From Andreesenia angusta (GTDB lineage: Bacteria > Bacillota > Clostridia > Tissierellales > Gottschalkiaceae): DNA of 45,933 bases. Of the stretch, positions 1-6,562 are shown piece after piece. The stretch lies in contig JAUNVB010000011.1 in NCBI GenBank assembly GCA_030537835.1, positions 1 to 45,933 on the forward strand, in the 5' to 3' direction. The translations under genes and the position numbers were made by a program. A model generated the notes under the pieces. The model was given only the letters and a program-made list of their open reading frames with translations, did no database searches and was not told the origin of the DNA. Each line of letters opens with the position of its first letter. Position 1 is the stretch's first letter.

Positions 1-76
1 ATATTATATAAATATAAAAATACGAATAATCTATGTTACAATATTTATAATAAAAATTTTTAAATAGGAGATTAAT

Positions 77-1783
77 ATGAGGAATAATAGAATTTTTATA
101 CCTATGGTCGTATCACTTGCAATTTTTGCTAATTTAGGGTTTTATTTTGGACAAGATATATTCAATAATAAATCTCATGCAGTTGAAGAGAAAAAGACTA
201 ATGAACTCTCTAAGAAAAGAGGAGAATTAAATATCACTGGAGGGAAAAATAAGAAGTATAGAATTATATTAAAGAAAATTTATACTTCGGATAAGATAGG
301 AAGCAAGGGATTTTATAATTCCATATATAATGTTCCAGAATTTGCACAGGCAATCGAGATACAGGGAAAGAAAGCTATACCATTTAATAGAGAGAATATA
401 ATAGAGACGGATGAATATGGTGAGGCGAATTTTAAAAATATATTGCTTGGAGAATACGAAATAAAGGCATTAGACGAAGCTGAAAATATTGCAATATATA
501 ATATTAGAATACCGAGCTCTAATAAAAAGGAAGATAAATATTTTAAAATAGATTTAAAAGATGAAAAGATAAATGGTGGAGCTTTTGAAATTAGAGTTTT
601 AGATGGAAATAAACCAGTAGAGAATATGAACTATGGTCTATATAAAATAGTAAAAACTGCTGAAGAAATAGCAGAAGAGGGAATAGAATCAATAGATTCT
701 GAAAAAATTGACTCAGATGGAAATATGGTCGAAAAGATTTATAGAGATTTGAAAACGGATAAGGATGGATATATAAGAGCAAATGAATTAGATTTAGGCA
801 AATATTATATAAAATTAGAAGAGACAAATCCTAAATACATATGGGATGAAAGAAAAATAGATCTTGAGATAGATTCAATAGGAGCTGTAAGACTGAATGG
901 AGGATTAAAAGCGGGTGAAGTCATAACGAAAGAAATACAAGCTTATTCAATACCTAAAATAGATGCAAAAATTAATAATAAAGATCTAAATATAGATACT
1001 AATTTTCTAACTCCATTCGTATATAATTACACAGTAGAAATACCAAATAATCTAGATGAATATAGTAATATGTATTTTAGCACCTATTTCGATCAAAATA
1101 TAATTCTGACGAATACAGAGATAAAAATAGATGGTGAAATTGTAGAACTTCCTATAGAAGAAGGAATAGGCATTATAAGAATAGATTTAAATGATAAAGA
1201 TAAATTAAGAGGAAAGAAGAAAGTAGAAATAAATTATAAAGCAGAAGTATCTGATAAAATAGATAATAAAGATATGTTAGGAAATAGTTCCTTTATTGAA
1301 TTTTCAGTACTAGGATTGAATGAAAAATCAGAATCGAATATACTAGGTGTAAATCCTACCTATGGAAGTTTAAAGATAATTAATAAAGATAAGAAATATG
1401 AACATGCGATTCAGGGAAGCATATTTGAATTAAAAGATGGAGATAAAACTATAAAAAAAGGAAAAACTGATACTAGAGGTTATTTAGTATGGGAAAAAGT
1501 ACCATATGGTAAGTATGAACTAATTCAGTCGAATCCATCTAAGGAATATCGAAATGAGTACAAAAGAATAAAACCGATTCAAATAGAGATAAATAATCAA
1601 AATATTGATAAAAAATTAATAGTTGAAAACTCGATATTGAAAAAAGGGTTCTTCACTAGAGATAATATAATAATAGCAGTATCTCTATTAATTCTGATAT
1701 CGCTTATAGTCTTTATTATTAAAAAGAGAAAAATAAATTCTAATCAGAAACCAGATGATAATGACAAGGATTATAAAGTTTAG
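77..1783 (+). CDS. SpaA/Cna-B-like membrane-anchored surface protein
   Basis: Probable cell-surface protein of 568 residues. The N-terminus has a hydrophobic segment (about residues 6-25) that reads as a signal peptide or anchor. The body holds several beta-rich segments that look like prealbumin-like SpaA/Cna-B domains: each has a Gly-x-Tyr-x-(Ile/Leu) strand near its end (around residues 125-131, 239-246 and 476-483). A single transmembrane helix lies near residues 527-546, followed by a basic, charged cytoplasmic tail. I see no LPXTG-type sortase motif before this helix, so it is probably held by the membrane rather than linked to the wall. In the last domain the position that usually carries the isopeptide-forming Glu appears to be Gln (YELIQSNP), while an earlier domain keeps Glu (YYIKLEETNP). 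ATG start with AGGAG at 66-70. No partner sortase or pilin gene is visible beside it. Domain family is fairly sure; role is unknown. Confidence 0.7.
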   Translation: MRNNRIFIPMVVSLAIFANLGFYFGQDIFNNKSHAVEEKKTNELSKKRGELNITGGKNKKYRIILKKIYTSDKIGSKGFYNSIYNVPEFAQAIEIQGKKAIPFNRENIIETDEYGEANFKNILLGEYEIKALDEAENIAIYNIRIPSSNKKEDKYFKIDLKDEKINGGAFEIRVLDGNKPVENMNYGLYKIVKTAEEIAEEGIESIDSEKIDSDGNMVEKIYRDLKTDKDGYIRANELDLGKYYIKLEETNPKYIWDERKIDLEIDSIGAVRLNGGLKAGEVITKEIQAYSIPKIDAKINNKDLNIDTNFLTPFVYNYTVEIPNNLDEYSNMYFSTYFDQNIILTNTEIKIDGEIVELPIEEGIGIIRIDLNDKDKLRGKKKVEINYKAEVSDKIDNKDMLGNSSFIEFSVLGLNEKSESNILGVNPTYGSLKIINKDKKYEHAIQGSIFELKDGDKTIKKGKTDTRGYLVWEKVPYGKYELIQSNPSKEYRNEYKRIKPIQIEINNQNIDKKLIVENSILKKGFFTRDNIIIAVSLLILISLIVFIIKKRKINSNQKPDDNDKDYKV

Positions 1784-1893
1784 AAAATAATTAAAGAATG
1801 ATAAAATCAATATATAAATATAAAAATAAATGAGAAATAAATATGTATATATGTTAAATAATAACAAAAGAAATATTAAATATTATAATATTA

Positions 1894-1925
1894 TTGACAA
1901 ATACAGAGTAAAGTACTATACTTTA
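1894..1925 (+). promoter_or_regulatory. iscR promoter with overlapping palindromic operator
   Basis: TTGACA at 1894-1899 and TATACT at 1917-1922 are separated by 17 bases, a near-consensus sigma-A promoter. A perfect inverted repeat, TAAAGTA-CTA-TACTTTA, covers 1909-1925 and so overlaps the -10 box. Its position is right for repression of iscR by its own product, as Rrf2-family regulators commonly do. The promoter and palindrome are seen directly; the identity of the binding protein is inferred. Confidence 0.75.
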
Positions 1926-1970
1926 AATATAATACCAAGTAGTTTAGTTGGCATTGATGAGGTGAAAAAT

Positions 1971-2414
1971 TTGAAACTATCTACAAAAGGCAGATATGGA
2001 TTAAAAGCTATGTTTGAGTTGGCACTCCATTATGGGGAAGGACCGATTCCATTGAAGATGATTGCAGAGAATCAAGATATATCTGAACACTATCTTGAAC
2101 AACTGATAGCAATATTAAAGAAAAACGGATTAGTTAATAGCATAAGAGGTGCACAAGGAGGATATTTATTATCAGAACAACCTTCAAAGATAATAGTTGG
2201 AGATATTATCAGAAGTTTAGAAGGAGATATATCTTTAGTTAGTTGTGTAAAAGACGAAAAGTTATGTCCGAGTAGCAAGTCTTGTGTCACTAAATTAGTT
2301 TGGGAAAAGATAAGTACAAGCATAAACTCAGTCATAGATAATATAACTCTGCAAGATATGATTGATGAACATATAAGAATAAATAGCAATGGTGAATATA
2401 TGTATTATATTTAA
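1971..2414 (+). CDS. iscR: Rrf2-family Fe-S cluster regulator, IscR-like
   Basis: Winged-helix transcription factor of 147 residues that senses Fe-S cluster status and controls the cluster assembly genes. The N-terminus KLSTKGRYGLKAMFELA is the typical Rrf2 opening. Three cysteines at 92, 99 and 105 match the [2Fe-2S] ligand positions of IscR, with one extra residue between the first two. The open frame extends upstream to 1830, but the protein similarity begins at the TTG at 1971, which has AGGTG just upstream at 1960-1964; the upstream part also contains the promoter, so it is not coding. It is followed 14 bases later by iscS and then iscU, which is the standard arrangement. Probably autoregulated through the palindrome in its promoter. 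Confidence 0.92.
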   Translation: MKLSTKGRYGLKAMFELALHYGEGPIPLKMIAENQDISEHYLEQLIAILKKNGLVNSIRGAQGGYLLSEQPSKIIVGDIIRSLEGDISLVSCVKDEKLCPSSKSCVTKLVWEKISTSINSVIDNITLQDMIDEHIRINSNGEYMYYI

Positions 2415-2428
2415 GGGAGATGAATTAA

Positions 2429-3604
2429 TTGAAAGAGGTATATATGGATAATGCTGCGACTACAAAAGTAAAAGAAGAAGTATTAAATGAAATGCTTCCA
2501 TATTTTACAGAGAAATACGGAAATCCTTCTAGTATATATAGACTAGGCAGAGAATCAAGAAACGCAGTAGAAGAGGCTAGAAAAAAAATAGCTAAAGGAT
2601 TGAATGCTGATCCTAAAGAGATATTTTTCACTTCAGGTGGATCAGAAGCAGACAACTGGGCTATAAAAATGGCAGCAGAAAAATTAGAATCTAAAGGAAA
2701 ACATATAATAACTACGGAAATAGAGCATCATGCAGTACTTCATACTTGTCAGTATCTCGAGAAGAAGGGTTATGAAGTGACTTATCTTCCTGTAGATGAA
2801 TATGGTATGATAAATTTGGAAGATTTAAAATCAGCTCTTAGAGATGATACTATACTTGTTACAATAATGTTTGCTAATAATGAAATTGGAACAATACAGC
2901 CGATAAAAGAAATTGGTGAAATTGTAAAGAATAGCAATGCATTATTCCATACAGATGCAGTACAGGCTATAGGAGCAGTTGATATAGATGTTAGAGATAT
3001 GAATATAGATATGCTTTCTGCTTCGGCTCATAAAATACATGGACCTAAGGGTATAGGATTTTTATATGCAAAAAAAGGCATCAGACCTATACCATTAATA
3101 CATGGTGGAGCTCAGGAGCGTAGTAAGAGAGCAGGAACTGAAAATGTTCCATATATAGTTGGATATGGAAAGGCATTTGAAATTGCAACGAACAATATAA
3201 AAGCGCATAATGAAAAATTAATAGAATTAAGAAATTATTTAATGGAAGAATTAGAAAAAAATATTGAAGATATAAAATTAAATGGTCATAGAACTGAAAG
3301 ATTACCAGGGAATGTCAATTATTCTTTTCTTTATATTGAAGGAGAATCACTTCTTTTAAGCTTAGATTTAGCTGGGGTAGCAGCATCTAGTGGCTCAGCT
3401 TGCACATCAGGATCATTAGATCCATCACATGTGCTTTTAGCTATTGGGCTACCGCATGAGATTGCTCATGGATCACTTAGACTTTCATTAAGTGAATTTA
3501 ATACAAAAGAAGAGATAGATTATGTAGTTAAAAATCTAAAGGATATTGTGGCGAGATTAAGAGAATGGTCACCACTATATCAAGATAAAAAGGAGAGAGC
3601 TTAA
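2429..3604 (+). CDS. iscS: Cysteine desulfurase, IscS/NifS family
   Basis: PLP-dependent enzyme of 391 residues that converts cysteine to alanine and passes the sulfur, as a persulfide, to IscU for Fe-S clusters and to MnmA for tRNA thiolation. Visible marks are the N-terminal YMDNAATT, the histidine pair HH at 100-101, the PLP lysine in [10 protein letters not shown] (Lys202), and the active-site cysteine in SSGSACTSG (Cys325) on a loop of the long, group I type. TTG start with GGGAGA at 2415-2420. Its stop codon directly abuts the iscU start, and mnmA follows, so the sulfur donor and two acceptors are encoded together. In some clostridia this copy is named nifS; the name does not imply nitrogen fixation and no nif genes are present here. 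Confidence 0.95.
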   Translation: MKEVYMDNAATTKVKEEVLNEMLPYFTEKYGNPSSIYRLGRESRNAVEEARKKIAKGLNADPKEIFFTSGGSEADNWAIKMAAEKLESKGKHIITTEIEHHAVLHTCQYLEKKGYEVTYLPVDEYGMINLEDLKSALRDDTILVTIMFANNEIGTIQPIKEIGEIVKNSNALFHTDAVQAIGAVDIDVRDMNIDMLSASAHKIHGPKGIGFLYAKKGIRPIPLIHGGAQERSKRAGTENVPYIVGYGKAFEIATNNIKAHNEKLIELRNYLMEELEKNIEDIKLNGHRTERLPGNVNYSFLYIEGESLLLSLDLAGVAASSGSACTSGSLDPSHVLLAIGLPHEIAHGSLRLSLSEFNTKEEIDYVVKNLKDIVARLREWSPLYQDKKERA

Positions 3605-4048
3605 ATGTATACAGAAAAAGTAATGGAGCATTTTACACACCCTAGAAATGTTGGAGTTATGGAGGATGCAGATGCAGTTGGTGAAGTAGGAAATGCAAAA
3701 TGTGGAGATATAATGAGAATGTATTTAAAAATAGATGATGATATAATAACAGATATTAAATTTCAAACTTATGGTTGTGGTTCAGCAATAGCATCATCAT
3801 CAATGGCTACAGAGCTAATTAAAGGAAAATCAATAGATGAAGCTATGAAACTTACTAATAAAGCTGTAGTAGAAGCTTTAGAAGGGCTTCCACCAGTAAA
3901 GATACACTGTTCAGTATTAGCAGAACAAGCCATAAAAGCTGCATTATTAGATTATTCTAAGAGAACTGGTAAGCATATAGACGGATTAGAAGATTTTGAT
4001 CCGAACGAAGATGCACATGATCATGGACATGAAGAGGATGAAGATTAA
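3605..4048 (+). CDS. iscU: Fe-S cluster scaffold protein, IscU/NifU N-domain type
   Basis: Scaffold protein of 147 residues on which IscS-derived sulfur and iron are assembled into a [2Fe-2S] cluster. The three ligand cysteines are visible at 33 (NAKCGD), 58 (YGCGSA) and 102 (KIHCSV), with the conserved Asp35 and His101. It has only the IscU-like domain; the other NifU domains are missing. The C-terminal tail is rich in Asp, Glu and His (about residues 129-147), which could bind metal but is more than the family needs. The start ATG directly follows the iscS stop. A strong hairpin with a T-run about 50 bases downstream probably ends the iscR-iscS-iscU transcript. Confidence 0.93.
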   Translation: MYTEKVMEHFTHPRNVGVMEDADAVGEVGNAKCGDIMRMYLKIDDDIITDIKFQTYGCGSAIASSSMATELIKGKSIDEAMKLTNKAVVEALEGLPPVKIHCSVLAEQAIKAALLDYSKRTGKHIDGLEDFDPNEDAHDHGHEEDED

Positions 4049-4057
4049 TAAAATTTA

Positions 4058-4086
4058 TTTAAAATATAGTAAAAATTTAATATAAT
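4058..4086 (+). promoter_or_regulatory. Possible mnmA promoter
   Basis: TATAAT at 4081-4086 is a perfect -10 box, with a weak -35 candidate TTTAAA at 4058-4063 and a 17-base spacer. If used, transcription would begin near 4093, just before the hairpin at 4099-4124, so that this hairpin would lie in the mnmA leader. In such AT-rich DNA a chance TATAAT is possible. Confidence 0.4.
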
Positions 4087-4098
4087 AGATATATATTT

Positions 4099-4130
4099 AC
4101 CCCTAAATGAATTCATTTAGGGGTTTTTTA
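4099..4130 (+). terminator. Rho-independent terminator after iscU (or mnmA leader attenuator)
   Basis: A perfect palindrome of 26 bases (4099-4124), with ACCCCTAAATG on one arm and CATTTAGGGGT on the other, is followed by a run of six Ts. It probably terminates the isc transcript. Because a TATAAT sits just upstream and mnmA starts 10 bases downstream, it might also act as an attenuator. Confidence 0.85.
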
Positions 4131-4139
4131 AGGGGTGAA

Positions 4140-5219
4140 ATGATGAAGAAAAATAGGGTTGTAATTGGTATGAGTGGAGGCGTTGATAGTTCAGTAGCGG
4201 CATATTTATTAAAAGAAGAAGGCTATGATGTAATTGGAATAACAATGAAGCTTTGGGAAGATGATGATCCTGAGATTATAGAGAGAGAAGGTGGATGTTG
4301 TTCATTATCATCGATATATGATGCAAGAGAAGTTTGTGAAAAAATAGGTATTCCTCACTATGTAGTAAATTTCAAAAAAGTTTTTAGGGATAAAGTAGTT
4401 GAAAATTTTATAAACGAATACGCAAGAGGAAGAACACCTAATCCGTGTATTCTATGTAATAAAGCCATAAAATTTGAAGAATTGTTAAAAAAAGCATTCG
4501 AATTAGATGCCTATTATATTGCAACAGGTCATTATGCAATAATAGAGGAAAAAGATGATGAGTTTTTTATGAAAAAATCCTATGCATCAGGAAAAGATCA
4601 GACCTATGCATTATATAATATGACTCAAGAACAGTTAAGACATTCACTATTTCCTCTAGGGAAATTTAATAGCAAAGAAGAAGTTAGAGAAATAGCTAGA
4701 AAAATAGGTTTAATTACATCTGATAAACAAGATAGTCAAGATATATGTTTTGTACCAGATAATGATTATCCAAAATTTATAAATAAGAACTCAGAATATA
4801 GAATAAAATATGGCAATTTCGTTGATAAAAATGGTAATATATTAGGGAGACATAATGGAATTATAAACTATACAATTGGACAGAGAAAAGGATTAGGTTT
4901 AGCATTAGGATATCCTGCATACGTAATCGATATAGATGCTGAAAAAGATGAGGTCGTAATAGGGGAAAATGAAGATATATTTAAAGATGAACTCTATGCT
5001 AGAGATATAAATTTCATCAATATAAAGAAATTAGATAAGCCTATAAAATTAAATGCAAAAATTAGATATTCAGCAAAAGAAGAGAGCTGCACAGTTTATC
5101 CCGATAAAGAAGATAGAATTCGTATAATCTTTGATAATAAAGTAAGGGCAATAACACCAGGTCAATCAATTGTATTTTATGATGGAGAGTATTTGGCTGG
5201 AGGAGCAATAATAGAATAA
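4140..5219 (+). CDS. mnmA: tRNA-specific 2-thiouridylase MnmA
   Basis: ATP-dependent enzyme of 359 residues that puts sulfur on C2 of the wobble uridine (U34) of tRNA-Lys, Glu and Gln, using sulfur from IscS. Visible are the PP-loop GMSGGVDSS (residues 10-18), the first cysteine in TPNPCILCNK (Cys103), the ATGHYA segment, and the catalytic persulfide cysteine in DSQDICFVP (Cys203). The frame is open upstream to 4107, but that start lies inside the terminator stem; ATG 4140 (or 4143) has AGGGGTG at 4131-4137. It lies downstream of iscS, its likely sulfur donor, and 11 bases before the AI-2E gene, so the two may be co-transcribed. Confidence 0.95.
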   Translation: MMKKNRVVIGMSGGVDSSVAAYLLKEEGYDVIGITMKLWEDDDPEIIEREGGCCSLSSIYDAREVCEKIGIPHYVVNFKKVFRDKVVENFINEYARGRTPNPCILCNKAIKFEELLKKAFELDAYYIATGHYAIIEEKDDEFFMKKSYASGKDQTYALYNMTQEQLRHSLFPLGKFNSKEEVREIARKIGLITSDKQDSQDICFVPDNDYPKFINKNSEYRIKYGNFVDKNGNILGRHNGIINYTIGQRKGLGLALGYPAYVIDIDAEKDEVVIGENEDIFKDELYARDINFINIKKLDKPIKLNAKIRYSAKEESCTVYPDKEDRIRIIFDNKVRAITPGQSIVFYDGEYLAGGAIIE

Positions 5220-5230
5220 GGAGGGGAAGA

Positions 5231-6433
5231 ATGCCAGACATTTTAAAGATTTTATTAGACTTAAGAATAGTATTTATAACGATTCTTCTAGGACTATCAA
5301 TTTACTATTTAATAGTCTTTGCTCATAAGACATTAGGAGACGATCTTCCTATAAAAATAACTAAGAAAAAACTCATATATTCAATAATACTGATATTATT
5401 TTTATTATTCCTATATAAAATAATAAGTATGGGTGGAATTATAATTGATATTATATTTATAATATTCATATCTATGATTCTGTCATATATAATAAATCCT
5501 ATAGTCAATAAGATTCAAAAAAAGAAGATAAAAAGACCGTTAGCAATATTAATAGTCTATCTTGGGATATTTGCTTTCTTAGCCATTATTATAATGACTA
5601 TAGGACCTAAAATAGTCGATGAGATCACAGAGTTCATACAAAATCTGCCGAAAAATATAGCAGATCTATATGCATTTACTAAAAGATTTTATGAAAACAA
5701 TTTAGAAGATATAAATAAAATGAGCAAGGCTCTAAATATAGAGAGCCCGGAACAAATATTTTCTAATACATTAGAAGCGGCTAAAACCTATGCAACAAAC
5801 TGGTCAATTGGCTTTGCAAATGGTGTGGTAAGTTTCTTTGGAAAAGCTTTTAATATGGTATTAATTCCAATAGTTACATTCTATATGCTCAAGGATAAAG
5901 ATAAGATAAAAGATGGAATTTTAAGAACTATCCCTTGGAAGAAAAGAGACGAAGTCGTAAAAGTCAGTAAAGATATCGATGATGTAATAGGAGCCTTTAT
6001 AAGAGGACAATTAATAGTCTGTCTATTCATAGGAGTAGCAACAGCAATTGCATTGACTATAATAGGAATAGATTTTTCTATTTTAATTGGAATATTTGCA
6101 GGTATATTCAATATAGTTCCATATTTAGGACCAATAATTGGACTTATACCGGCGGTTATAATTGCGCTTATGGATGATCCTATAAAAGTTATTTCGGTTG
6201 TAATCTCCATTACAGTTATTCAACAGATAGAGTCGAACTTCATATCACCAAAGATTGTAGGCGATAGTGTAGGATTACATCCTATAGTAGTTATGGTTAG
6301 TGTTTTATTAGGCGGAAGTTATTTTGGAATATTTGGAATGCTTCTAGCAGTACCGACTATTGCAACTCTGAGAATACTATTTAATTTCTTTGGTAAAAAG
6401 ATAAAAAAGATGGATGATGAAAATATTTTTTAA
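5231..6433 (+). CDS. AI-2E family transporter-like membrane protein
   Basis: Integral membrane protein of 400 residues of the AI-2E (PerM/YdbI-type) family. Hydrophobic helices are seen near residues 11-31, 45-65, 68-90, 106-126, and then a cluster from about 200 to 385; a soluble, amphipathic stretch lies around 130-190. The C-terminal part has the characteristic segments FNIVPYLGPIIG, QQIESNFISPKIVG and HPIVVMVSVLLGG. Members have been linked to autoinducer-2 export or to sodium/proton exchange, but the substrate cannot be told from sequence. It starts 11 bases after mnmA with GGAGGGG upstream (5220-5226), so is probably translated from the same transcript. Common beside mnmA or alaS in clostridia. 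Confidence 0.88.
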   Translation: MPDILKILLDLRIVFITILLGLSIYYLIVFAHKTLGDDLPIKITKKKLIYSIILILFLLFLYKIISMGGIIIDIIFIIFISMILSYIINPIVNKIQKKKIKRPLAILIVYLGIFAFLAIIIMTIGPKIVDEITEFIQNLPKNIADLYAFTKRFYENNLEDINKMSKALNIESPEQIFSNTLEAAKTYATNWSIGFANGVVSFFGKAFNMVLIPIVTFYMLKDKDKIKDGILRTIPWKKRDEVVKVSKDIDDVIGAFIRGQLIVCLFIGVATAIALTIIGIDFSILIGIFAGIFNIVPYLGPIIGLIPAVIIALMDDPIKVISVVISITVIQQIESNFISPKIVGDSVGLHPIVVMVSVLLGGSYFGIFGMLLAVPTIATLRILFNFFGKKIKKMDDENIF

Positions 6434-6457
6434 ATGATAATAGCACCTTTAAGACAA

Positions 6458-6487
6458 TTGCTATTATGTGAAATAATATGATATAAT
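6458..6487 (+). promoter_or_regulatory. Likely alaS promoter
   Basis: TATAAT at 6482-6487 with TTGCTA at 6458-6463, spacer 18. Transcription would start near 6494, leaving a leader of about 70 bases that holds a single hairpin with a short T-run. A T-box is not present: the leader is too short and the conserved T-box sequence is absent. Confidence 0.55.
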
Positions 6488-6514
6488 GATTTTATATGAG
6501 AAAATGATTAAACT

Positions 6515-6542
6515 GAGCTCGTCTGACAGGCGAGCTCTTTTA
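6515..6542 (+). terminator. Hairpin with T-run before alaS (terminator or attenuator)
   Basis: GAGCTCG at 6515-6521 pairs with CGAGCTC at 6531-6537 around a 9-base loop and is followed by TTTT. It could end the mnmA/AI-2E transcript. It lies downstream of the likely alaS promoter, however, so it may act as a short leader attenuator. Confidence 0.7.
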
Positions 6543-6562
6543 AGCTTAGGGAGTGATGATTT

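Noticed and set aside
77..1783. Sortase-anchored pilin
   Set aside because: No LPXTG-like motif lies before the C-terminal helix and no sortase gene is near.
1830..1970. Upstream extension of the iscR frame
   Set aside because: It has no resemblance to the family, and contains the promoter and palindrome; the real start is TTG 1971.
4107..4139. Upstream start for mnmA
   Set aside because: It lies in the terminator stem and lacks an SD; ATG 4140 has AGGGGTG just upstream.
6494..6562. T-box riboswitch before alaS
   Set aside because: The leader is only about 70 bases, with a single hairpin and no conserved T-box sequence.
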